Shown here: positions 24,087-34,229 of the stretch, piece by piece
Layout of the letters: each line of letters starts with the position of its first letter
Position numbering within the stretch: position 1 is the first letter of the stretch
From: Vitellaria paradoxa
Taxonomy: Eukaryota; Streptophyta; Magnoliopsida; Ericales; Sapotaceae
Assembly (NCBI GenBank): GCA_019916065.1
Contig: JAINTL010000057.1
Location: 1 to 64,000 of the forward strand
Direction: 5' to 3'
Length of the DNA: 64,000 bases
The notes under the pieces: model-generated
What the model was told of the DNA's origin: nothing
The model's input: only the letters and a program-made list of their open reading frames with translations
Databases searched by the model: none
Translations under genes and position numbers: made by a program

Positions 24087-24396
24087 AAAAAAATATGATA
24101 AGCTTAGAACTAATAAATCACACAACTATAGTGTAGAAAATTGAAAGAACATAGGGATTTAACATGGAAAACCTAAACTAGGAAAAACCACAAACTCTTT
24201 TCACTATATAAGTTGGATCACAAAGTTACAACCACAAACTTACCCAATCGACACCCTATGATCCCTTGTGTTGAAGCTTTGCTTGTATCCAAATAATGAA
24301 CCCTCACTAGCGAAAGACTAATCTTCAAACCTTAAAGATCATGAACACAAATGTGTTTAGTTTCGGGTAAGTATAGAAGAGAAAACTTCTTAAAGT
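24087..24396 (-). repeat. 5' LTR of element B, truncated
   Basis: About 310 bases match the inner part of the left LTR (19147-19450) up to AAAACTTCTTAAAGT. Sequence beyond 24396 is unrelated, so the outer two thirds of this LTR, including the promoter region, are gone. Confidence 0.7.
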
Positions 24397-24715
24397 CTAA
24401 AGCTAAGAAACAAGTAAAACATACCATTTCTAGCTCAAAATATGATAGAAAATGTTGTGACCTAATAAGCAAAGAAAATTGGAAAATTGGTTGTCAAATG
24501 CCTAGACCTCCTAAGAGAAAATTTGGTAAGAAATATAAATGGAAACCTTGAAAAACATGGAATAAAACTAAAAGTTTTTCAAGAAGAAAAAATATATTAG
24601 GAAAAGAAAATTTCCTAATATAAAACCCGAAAAAGAAGTGTAAATGTTATATATGTAATGAAGAAAGTCTTTTTACCCCTGATTGTCCCCATAAGGGAAA
24701 AAGTGCTAAGAAAAT
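24397..24715 (+). pseudogene. Endogenous caulimovirid fragment, coat-protein region
   Basis: The plus strand encodes, through two stop codons, a lysine-rich basic stretch followed by CKCYICNEES and a later Cys. This is the double-Cys form of the CCHC knuckle typical of caulimovirid (plant pararetrovirus) coat proteins, with the His replaced by Leu. In an intact virus this end of the coat protein binds nucleic acid. Here the piece is short, stop-ridden, joined on the left to a truncated LTR and interrupted on the right by a solo LTR. Genus cannot be assigned. It is an old integrated fragment with no coding capacity. Confidence 0.55.
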
Positions 24716-26580
24716 TGATTGCATCCAATCATTAACATTTTTTAAGCTCATTTCACACTCTTCTCATCAACATTTTGCCCAGTAAAACTCATTTTTATCA
24801 TGTTTTTATTATTTACTTCTTCTTTGTGTGTTTTGTAGGATAATGGAGAAACGTAACACAAGGGAGTCAAGTTAGAGCTTAAAATTTCAAGTCTGGAAGG
24901 AATTAGTCATCCTTGGGCGCACAACTAAGCAAGGGATGGGCGCCCACAAAGGAGGGATCACATAGGAGTTGTCTTGAAAAGCACCATGGGCGCACGAGTG
25001 TTGGGCGCACAAGAGGTTGGGCGCCCAGCTGAGTGAAACCATGGGCGCCCGCCGAGGCTCAACTCTGCTGGACACCCTGCTAGTCTTTTAATCATAACAT
25101 TCTGCTCACAACTCCAATTGACCTGATTCTTGTTGCGTTGGAAAGAAGACTCGAAGACCTACAACTTTTCTGTTTAGCCGAAGCCTGAATCTGTCATCTT
25201 CAATGTCAAAATCACACCGGAAATCAGGGATAGAAAGCTGTCAAAGAAGAACTATTCACTGTAGTTGCAGACGGGCGCCCCACCTCGACCCATGGGCACC
25301 CTTGAGGACCCTTGGGCGCCCCACTCTTCATCAGGTGGGCGCCCACAGAGAGGGAGTTCTGACTGCTATTTTTGGCTATCTCTTTGAGGACTTCATCAAA
25401 CACTTGTACCATGGGCGCCCCACCTCAGCCATGGGCACCCATGAGAACTCTTCCAGCACAAGTTTAGAATAAGTTTGAGCTGTGTTTGTACCTTTATGCC
25501 CTTGTAATATACGTTGATATAAAAGGGTGAAAATCTGATGAATGAGAGGTCAAAACCCTACGCACTTCTTCTCTTTTCTTAGTTTAGTTTAGATTAGAGT
25601 TAGAGTTTTGATTTCATTTTGGATTATAGAGTTTACGTTTCATCTTTGTACTCAGATTTTCTCTTATAAGTTCAATTCTTATTAAGTTTAATTGAAGTTG
25701 ATTACTTTCTTGTTGTTCATATTTGTCATTTATGCTTTCGCAAACACTTTGTAACACTTCGTCTTAGCTTGTTTGTATTTGATTTGATTTCGAAAGTGAT
25801 TAAAACCATTTCGATTTACTTTGTTTTCGTGTTTGAGTGCATAATGAAGATTATTTTATTTTCGAAAGGTTTCGTTTACGCTTTCGCAATGTTAGGCTAG
25901 GGTTTTTCTTGGTTTTAACCTAGAAATGTAATCGAATTGAAGGAGTTGAATTCGGATAGTTCGAACTGAAATTTGTTTATCATCTTTTGAATAAAAACGT
26001 AAGGATCGTAATCCTAGATTAATTTTTGAAAACGAATCACCTGTGATAAAGTTGAACTTCAGTTACAACTGTGTAAATCGAAGGTCAATTCCATGTCCCG
26101 GTGATTTCGAACTTGATTTCAAAACCCTAGATTAGCGATCTCCTTACGAAAAAGGGTTTTCGATTGTTAAATCTTCCGACCTAAGATTATACGTGTAAGA
26201 ATTAGGTTGCGTTAATTACATATCTGAATTCAGCCCTTCGAGGACATTACAAGATTAGGTTAAGGCTAAGTGTTTCCATTCACATGGTTTGTTTAAGTTC
26301 GATTTACGTAGTTTGTTAAAGTTTGCGTCTTCGTGTTTTCGTTTTTCGTTTAATTTGTGTTTTTAATTTTCAAATCATCATTTCAATTCCCCAGTCGAAA
26401 ACTCCAAAAAGATTTTCATCTTTTCGTTTTAAGATTTTCGCAAGTGTTTTCGAAAACAAGTTTTCCAAACATTTAGCCACACTCTTGCTCCCTATGGAAG
26501 ATGACCTAGGACTCACCTACACTAAACTCAACCGACCTTTTATACTTGAGAGTGAGCCACTACCAAATTAGAGAGCGGTA
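24716..26580 (+). repeat. Solo gypsy LTR (family with TGATTGC ends), plus strand
   Basis: 1865 bp starting TGATTGCATCCAATCA and ending GCGGTA (TA for CA). Flanked by AAAAT (24711-24715) and AAAAA (26581-26585), a near 5-bp duplication. It contains GGGCGCCC motifs at 25019, 25043, 25273, 25313, 25337 and 25413 and a GATATAAAAGG TATA box near 25517. No primer site or polypurine tract adjoins either end, so it is a solo LTR left by LTR-LTR recombination. The class is Ty3/gypsy, Athila/Tat-like, from the shared ends with 29910-30284. Confidence 0.7.
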
Positions 26581-27298
26581 AAAAATTATTAAAGTTCTTG
26601 AGGAACACGCAAATTTTTGAAGTCTGTTCCCTGGCTGAGAAGAGGACCATTGTTTTTAAAAGTATGATAGCTAGCTTTGTACAAACAAAAAAGGTTCTAC
26701 CAACCTTATCAAATTTAGTATCTGAAAATTACTGATGATACTGAATTGGAATAAGAATTTTTAAATTATTAATATCCAGTCAACACTATGTGTATCATAT
26801 AATATTGTATAGATAATTTGCTTAACCTATCCAAGGAAGCAAATTTTATTAGAGGTTTTGCAGAAGAACCCTTTACGGTAATAAATGGTAGACGACTATT
26901 TGTTATTGATACTCTTATAAATTATCAAAGATCAAAGACACAGATTGCTGAAAAAAAAAAGAATTTTTATTTACTATCACTCAAAGAAAGATATTCCTTG
27001 ATTTACCCAACAAACTTCTTCTCAAGGTAGATGAAGCTGAAGCTTATCATGAAGATATGGGAATACTACACAAGCAACTTCAATGGATTCAAAAGATCGT
27101 GGTATGCATCACAATCTAAATAACATGATGGAACAATAATCACATGACATTATTGGACAAAAGCAAGCAGTTAGATAGAAGAGCTGACGACATACAACAG
27201 GAATGAACCTATATCACACAACCATAAAGAAGAAAAATGTTCATAGGACAACTATATAAGAAGGAATCCACTTTTTATCAACAAAGCCAACTATCCTA
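26581..27298 (+). pseudogene. Probable caulimovirid-derived segment
   Basis: Lies between two solo LTRs, so it is part of the same host segment as 24397-24715 and 29000-29909. It has coding-like stretches in several frames: 26623-26735 (with SLAEKRTIVFKS), 26818-27030 (with FIRGFAEEPFTVINGRRL), and, shifted, a coiled-coil-like run to 27290. None has a start or full length. The tie to caulimovirids rests on position and on an inverted copy of its start next to the primer site at 29210, not on a recognised domain. Confidence 0.35.
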
Positions 27299-28999
27299 TG
27301 ACCAACCCTAAATGTGTTTGGGTTCTACCTCTCAAGTGCAAGAGAGTGGTCGTAGTCTTACTCGATAAGAATCGAGGTCATATCCACAGGGAGGGTTGCG
27401 TTAAGACACTAGACTTGTTCCCTTTAGTTAGTAGGTGATTCTAATCTAATCTTTACTATGATTGGAGTTTTGGGAAAGGTTGATAATGTTTTGGGTTGAG
27501 AATGGTGAAGTGAAAGAATTGTGATTCTAAATTAAGATAAAAACATTTCAAATAAAATAACTAAGACAATCTTGGCTTCAAACCAAATCTGGTAGTAGGA
27601 TAGTGATGGTTCACTCAAACGCATTGATAACTCAACCTAACAATCACACATGCGTTGCTAGGTCGGAAGATATTTCATTAAAACCTAATTTATGGAACTC
27701 AAAGTAAGCGGAGGCTTTTGAAATTAGTTTTGGACTCATCAGGACATTGAATCAAACACTTAGTATGCATGAGCATTAACTCGTAACCAAGCTTCGATTG
27801 TAACACGGATGAACTAATTTCTTAAGAAAACCTCAAGTTATGGTTTTATGAAAATAGGTTCCAAATCACTGGGCCATTGAACCAACCACTTGGTGTGCAC
27901 GAGTGGCTAATCGTAACCAAGCTTTGGTTATAACACAGGTGATTGATTTCGAAAGTAAACCAAATTTAGGTTTTGGAAAATATATTTCTAACTCACCGGG
28001 ACATTGAACCAAACACTTAATGTGCACAAGTGAATACTTGTAACCAAGTTGTGGTTATACATAGGTGAGTTGATTTCGAAAGAACCCTAGCTTACTACGA
28101 AATTCCAATTAGAAACTTTTACATTTGAGTTCACTAAACTACCACACCACCTTTAATGGCTTGAAGCTAAGAATGAACCCTAGCCTAACATAATCGAACT
28201 ATGAAGACGAAAATAAACTTGCACATCATCCATTAATGCAAAAGAAACAAATACAAAGTAACAACGAAGGACAAAGAACAAAAATGAAATACTTTAAAGT
28301 TAAAATATTGAGAAGAAAGAAACTTACATGTAAACCCTAGGAAAGAGAACTCTGAAAACTAAATCAGACGTATCCATTCACTCTAACCCTAACCTTAGAA
28401 AAAGTCTTCTAAAAGAAAAGTCCCCAATACATCAGAATTTAGCCTATTTATAGGCTTACATAACTCAAGGGTATATACGTAAATTCACAGTTCAAATTTA
28501 ATTTCAAACGTCTGTTGGAAGTATGCCACGGGCGCCCAAACTTCACTGGGCGTGCACCCAAGCCACTGCACACTCCACATGTTCAATCAAAGTCCTGAAC
28601 CAACTACTGAAAATTCACTCTTGGTGGGCACCCAAGCCTTATGCACCCAAGGTGAGTCTAGCCCAAACAAGCCTCGGTGGGTGGCCAAGGTCTTGTGCAG
28701 TCAGGCGCCCAAGCCTTGTGCGCCCAAAGTGCTCTCCAAGCCAACTCTTATAACATCTATCCTCGGTGGGCGCCCATCCTTTGCTTAGCCGTGCGCCCAA
28801 GGATGGTTAGTTCAGTCTTGAATTGCAAATTTAGGATCCTAACTTGACTTCCTTGAGTTATGTTTCTCCATTATCCTATAAAAACCCAAAACGACAAAGT
28901 AAATAGTCAAAGTATGATGAAAATGGATTTTACTTGATAATTTGTTCATAAGAAGAGTGTAAAATGAGGTTAAAAAGTGACAACGATTGCATGCAATCA
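27299..28999 (-). repeat. Solo gypsy LTR (TGATTGC family), minus strand
   Basis: 1701 bp with TG at 27299 and CA at 28999. A perfect 5-bp duplication TCCTA flanks it (27294-27298 and 29000-29004). On the minus strand it starts TGATTGCATGCAATCG. GGGCGCCC motifs lie at 28530 and 28768 with several variants between. No internal element sequence adjoins, so it is a solo LTR. Confidence 0.85.
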
Positions 29000-29004
29000 T
29001 CCTA

Positions 29005-29909
29005 CTTTTAAAAACAATTGTCCTCTTCTCAGCCAAGGAATGAACTTCAAAAATTTGTAAAATGTAATTTGAAGAATCTTTAGCAGTGTGTATAAAAAGA
29101 ATAAGAAACCAGTATTATAGATATAGAAAAGCTTTCAGAAATCTCTTTTTAATATCGTATCTTTTAGAAATCTCTCTGTAATATCATCTCCCAAAGCATT
29201 TTTGTATTTGGTATTAGAGCCTTGTTACTCTCCAAGGTTGAACATAATGTAAGTACACTTTTATCTAGTATATGAATAATGCTACTAAAGATTGACTTAT
29301 CTATTTTACTTATCTTAAATCTTTTTCTTCTTATGTATGTCATATTAATGCTTTAGGAAGTACTTTAAATTCTTTAAATGATTTATATTTAATACTAATA
29401 GATTTATCACTTAGTCGTGAAGTTGATCAAGAAACTAAAAATATTATTAGATTGAGACCAGAATATTAGGAAGTTTTTGTATTTATTTTTTTTAAGAGTT
29501 ATTTTCTTGCTTCACTCTAAGTTATCTTAAAGCATATACATTTATTGTCAGTCTAAATCCCATATACTCTGTTACCACAAGCCTATATGTACCTAAAGAA
29601 GGTTTTAAGGCTATCTAGTGGATATAATAGAGTGGTTTAGAAACCAAGATAGGACAGTAGGAGGGTTTTGTGCACCAAAGATAATCTCAGATAGCAAATA
29701 AAATAACTTGTTTAGGAAAACTTGAAAATATTCAATAATTCTAATCACATCATGCATATTCCTAAAAAAGATGAAAATAATATAAGTAAGATAAGTAAAT
29801 GTATTAATAACTTGTGTGATATTAGTAATCATAGGTTTAATAATATAGAAGATAAACAATTAGTGATCACACTCCATTTGTGTGTGTTTTTTTTTTCAAG
29901 TATAACAAA
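29005..29909 (+). other. Caulimovirid-like leader with tRNA-Met primer site
   Basis: After removal of the solo LTR, the frame from about 27245 reads on through one stop to 29086. A TATA-like TATAAAAAG (about 29093) follows, then TTGGTATTAGAGCC at about 29210, one change from the initiator-tRNA-Met primer site that caulimovirids use to start minus-strand DNA. After the primer site a short open stretch (29343-29470) and another (29722-29928) follow, neither assigned. The order end of ORF, promoter-like TATA, primer site, next ORF fits a caulimovirid intergenic region. A copia LTR end is less likely, because no LTR border or gag follows. Confidence 0.45.
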
Positions 29910-30284
29910 TGGTCATAGCTTAATCTAGGTGAGTCCTAGGTCATCTCTACAAGGAGGGGCAAACGTGACGGGGGGCACACGCCCAAATCTGTGCTTGGCC
30001 TTTTTCTTCTGCCTTCTTGCTTCAATGTCCTTCTTTAGGCCACCAACATGCTTCTTTTCCATTTCTCTTCATTTCCCAGCTTGGTGACTGTTAAGTAGCT
30101 CCTTCCTTCAATATGTATTGCCTTTAAAGCTTTCTTATTCCCACTAATTTCCCCCATTACCTACAATACAAGTACCAAAGATAAGAAATCATAAAATACT
30201 AATAAAATCATTGAAATATCTTAATAACTTGCTCAAGTAGGTAATGGAATTATGTACAAACATGTCAATGATTGTGTACAATCA
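29910..30284 (-). repeat. Short 3' LTR of a minus-strand Athila/Tat-like element
   Basis: 375 bp. On the minus strand it starts TGATTGTACACAATCA at 30284, straight after a polypurine tract (TAGGTTGGGGGCC, 30297-30285), and ends at TGGTCA near 29910. The end segment with CTAGGTGAGTCCTAGGTCATC matches the solo LTR at 24716-26580. It is much shorter than its relatives (1.5-1.9 kb), so it has lost its middle. Confidence 0.65.
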
Positions 30285-30867
30285 GGCCCCCAACCTAGAT
30301 AATTGCTAGTCCCTAGCAATAGAAAGAATTCAAATCGTAGGACTAAAGAGCATACACCAATCATTCTAGCTTATTCAAAAAGAAAGATAAGTAAAAACTC
30401 AAACAAAAATGAGGTCTATTTTCGTAGGAGACACACAGCCATACTTAGCACGTGAGGCAAGCCCTTTAAGCCCTTAGGTTTCCCTTAGTAGACAAGTAAG
30501 GTCTCATGAGGGTTTACGGTGATGCTAACCACAAACATCTATGGAATGGTCTCAATATGTCCAAGAGTGATTAAGGTCAAAGGAGAATCAACTTCAAGCA
30601 TAATAAATCATAAAATCTAAGCATCCTATACACTTCCTATGTGTTAAGCATGAAAGTGTAGACTATCAAAGTAGGAAGAGTATGTGTGCAAATCTATGTC
30701 ATTCAGTTAACAAGGTCAAGATAGCATAAATAGAGCTAAGTTTTGACTTCAAACACTCACAAGGTATCACTTATTGAAAGAAATTCACTCATCAAGGGTC
30801 ACACATGAGTATCTAGTAGGCAAAGCTATCCTAGTTGCACAAGGCCCACAAAATGAATAAGTGAACT
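30285..30867 (-). other. 3' untranslated region of an Athila/Tat-like element (outer part)
   Basis: Polypurine tract at 30285-30297. On the minus strand, 30410-30490 matches 59590-59650, the plus-strand trailer before another Athila-type LTR (shared words include GGGAAACCTA and TAAGTATGGC). No coding sense. The region is split at 30868 by a solo LTR and resumes at 33492. Confidence 0.55.
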
Positions 30868-33491
30868 TGTCACGCCCTGGATCTCGTGACCCGAGGGGTG
30901 AGTGATAAACACACATCACATGCACTAACATAACTACCCATGATCAGAGCAACGCAACATCAATGAGTGAGCCCGAGACATAATATAAGATAACATAAAT
31001 CAACCTTGACTGTTGCCAGGTCACTAACTACAGGTTATATTCCCAAATTACATAGCTTAGGCCTTAAGGCCATTACAACCAAATCGAAAAAAAGTCTATC
31101 AATGTACAATATTACAAATTCCAAAAGAAATTTAAGCTAGATGACCAAAAGCTTTGCTAAGCTTGATAGGGCTCATGCACAACCTCCTAGTCCAACCCCA
31201 TTAGCCCACCTGATTATTATTGCTTGTACCTACATCAAAGTCTGTAGGGACGTGAGCACGGGTCCACTTGTGCCCACGATATCTCAAACAAACATATAAG
31301 ATATGCAATCTTACCAGGCAATGCATCTTAAGTATGGTTAATCATTTTAACATTTTCTATATTCATAACATTACATTATCATAACCAATAGCCAAACTAG
31401 GTGGAAACACATACTCATACAACAATGTCAAAGTTTAAGATTGCAATTTTGGTTAATGTTTATGTTTTACAATACAAACTTCAATTCCATTCACATTTCA
31501 ACACTATTTCATCATTCAAAACTCATTCAATCAAATAATCGTATTCACATCATCATCCATTCATCATCACATTACACAACCATAACAAAAAAAAAAAAAA
31601 AAAAATCATCGGGGGATGGGTGCATACACGTTATCGTCTTTTATGGGCCAATACCCAACGAAAATGATAAACCGACATCGTCATTTAGGATCTAGTCCAG
31701 GGCCATGAGGAGCCATAACACACACAATGTTGTGGGCTACTGACCCACTGGCATTGACACTAAACCCTGCGCAGGTTCCGGGACTCTTAACCTGAGGGTA
31801 CTCTCTAAACCTTCATATTTTCGCACCCCACTATGGCCACCGGCACACAAACAATCATTCACACCATACCATCTCATCTTTCATAAGTTCACATTCAACA
31901 TCATATACTTTTCCACAAGACATATCCACATTTCGGCTCATCCCACGATTCATCACATAACAACATTGATCAAGCATCATTAAACATTCAACATTCTTCA
32001 ATATTATGAACATGAGTTCCCTTTTGTCATGTCACATTTTATTTAATCTATCATAAGTTCACATACCTCACATTTAGTTTACAACATGACACATTCACAA
32101 TCGTATTCAATTAAGACAATCATCTCCAAGTAATCTTCCAACTCATGCCATTTAAAATAACATTCACTTACCCTTACAAATTTAATCCCATAGGTTTAAG
32201 ATAATCAATCCTTAATCATTTTTTAAAGCTCACTTCCATTTCAAAATCCATTAATTTAATCAAGTAAAAGTTTCACATAAAAACATGTTACCAATTCTTT
32301 CATATGTCCAAAGTAAAAGGCCAAACTAAACAATATCATAAAAGTGACCTAGGCTCGGTGGGCACCCAAGCTGACACTCAGCTATCCGCCCAAGGGGCTT
32401 GGGCGCCTACACCTTGTGTGCCCATGGGCTGGGCACCTATGCCTTGGGTGCCCAACTATGTCCCCCTCGTGTGCCCACAGCTTGGGCCAAGTTCCGGGTC
32501 TCAGACTCTATTTTCTGGTTTCATGGTTTTCCACCCTTAGGACCTCAAATTGACCAAGTTAATGTAAAAATACTTAAAGTTTAAAGTTTCTAACATCAAC
32601 GCAAGGATCTTAGGCACCCAACAAAATAAAAAATTCGAGTTTTCATTAACTACAAGTCAAGTTATGGATCATGACACCATTTTCACTCTCTCAACCTATG
32701 GATACATATATATGTGTATATAACTACCAATATCTTTCATACATGTGACCAACACATGAAGAGAGTTTTCTAGTGGTAATCTACTCCTTGTTACGCATCA
32801 CATATGTGAGAATGAGGCATTGAATCCCTACCTCAAGTGGCAAGAAGATGAATCAACAAAAAGGTGTCTTGAGCTTCCAAACCCTCAAACTTTGATGGAC
32901 TCAATCTTCTCCCTCCTTGATCAAAACTACAAATAAATTACATAGCAAGGTTTCTTAAGGTTCTAATCACAATTTTGCAAAAGGAATTTGGGTTTCATGA
33001 AGGGTAGAAGGACCTACCTTCAAATCCCTACCCGGTTCCTTCTTTGTTCTCCTTTACTTTTCCTTTGCTTCTCCACCCGATTCTCCCTTTCCCAAGCAAC
33101 TTCTCTCTCTCTCTCTCTCTTGCATCAAATCAACAATATATATATAAAACAATATTTTAAAGTCCCTCAACAGTAATCTTCAGATTTTCCATCACCCCTA
33201 GCCAGGTATAGGTGTTAATAGGGTGAGGCTCGGTTGAAAATTGCAGAACAACACTTGTCTGTCAAATCCACTGTGCCTTGGGCGCCCAAGCTCTTCTTAG
33301 GTGGGCGCCCAAGGTTCCCCCATTTTCTAGCATTTGGCTAAAATGTCACCTTTGACTGCATAACCCATTTCCTTTAAAGTTCTCAACTCTAAACCCCATT
33401 AATGACCCATACCATTAAATTAACATACCTTAACTTCCAAAATGCATCAAAAACCTTATACTTATGTTGGTACGGAGTCCGGGGTATTACA
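30868..33491 (-). repeat. Solo LTR of a Tekay-type chromovirus
   Basis: 2624 bp starting TGTCACGCCC on the plus strand and ending GGGGTATTACA, the same ends and orientation as the LTRs of the element at 36906-47823. Flanked by GAACT (30863-30867) and GAATT (33492-33496), a 5-bp target duplication with one change. It contains GGGCGCCC at 33280 and 33303, related GGGCACCC words around 32350-32480, a CT microsatellite (33102-33120) and a pure A run near 31590. No primer site adjoins, so the internal part was lost by LTR recombination. Confidence 0.8.
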
Positions 33492-34229
33492 GAATTGATT
33501 TGAAGCTTAGAGTGGACAGCTCATGCCAATAAATTCTAATACCATGCAAAAAGTTACACCACACAACCACAAAAGGTCACTACATGCACACACACAAGAG
33601 TTGTTTGCCAAGAATCCACTAGGTCTATGTTTTAGTTGTAACTTGGCTATTAGTAATGGTTAACAATAGAAGATATGGAAATTAAGGCACATGTCCTGAG
33701 ATATAAATAAATGTCAAGTGCACACAAATCCTAACTACCCAATTCCTTTCCAAACCCATCAAGAGTCCCACCAAGAAGCATATTCCCACTAAATGACTAC
33801 CATTGTGACATTTACAAGTATTACGAACAATGTACAAGTCCCACAATTACAACCAAGTATTTTATTTTTTTTTAGAAACTGAACAATGAACTACACAACG
33901 CGTGAATTCTCATCCTAACATTCATCTTCATTTTGCTCTCAAAAGCTTACATTCCTTATCCTAAGTTCACAACATTAACATTGAGGCACTTTTATAACCC
34001 AAGACATATGCCAAGACATGTGAGGGTTAGGCTTAAAGTGTGTGAATGGGTGTAAGAGTCATATATGGGGTGGGAATCAAGAATAAAATCAAGAACTATT
34101 TACAAAAAAGGCTTCAAGTTGGTTCCTAGGGCAATTTCATATCAAGAAAAGACAAAGAGGCCGAAAGATAACAAAGAGAGCCTAGCATCATCTTTTAAGC
34201 TTACAATAACCCATGATGTGCCAAGCATA
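33492..34229 (-). other. Continuation of the Athila/Tat-like 3' region, then unknown join
   Basis: Non-coding. The first part continues the trailer interrupted at 30867. Somewhere between about 34060 and 34230 it changes to the plus-strand Athila pol; the joint cannot be fixed by eye. Confidence 0.35.

Larger units (their letters stand above)
19155..24396 (-). mobile_element. gag-only copia-type LTR element B (TR-GAG-like)
   Basis: Minus-strand element with left (3') LTR 19155-20073, polypurine tract (CCAAAGGGAGAT, about 20085-20074), about 2.2 kb of non-coding interior, gag (22300-24000), a mutated tRNA-Met primer site (24071-24082) and a right (5') LTR from about 24087. That LTR can be followed only to about 24396, where caulimovirid-type sequence replaces it. 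No pol domain is present. It belongs to the same family as element A; both lack pol in the same way, so the gag-only form is the family's normal state and not damage to one copy. Confidence 0.8.

Noticed and set aside
24911..25445. Repeated GGGCGCCCA words as a possible CRISPR-like or satellite array
   Set aside because: Spacing is irregular, units are 8-12 bases, and the host is a plant; they are motif clusters in an LTR.
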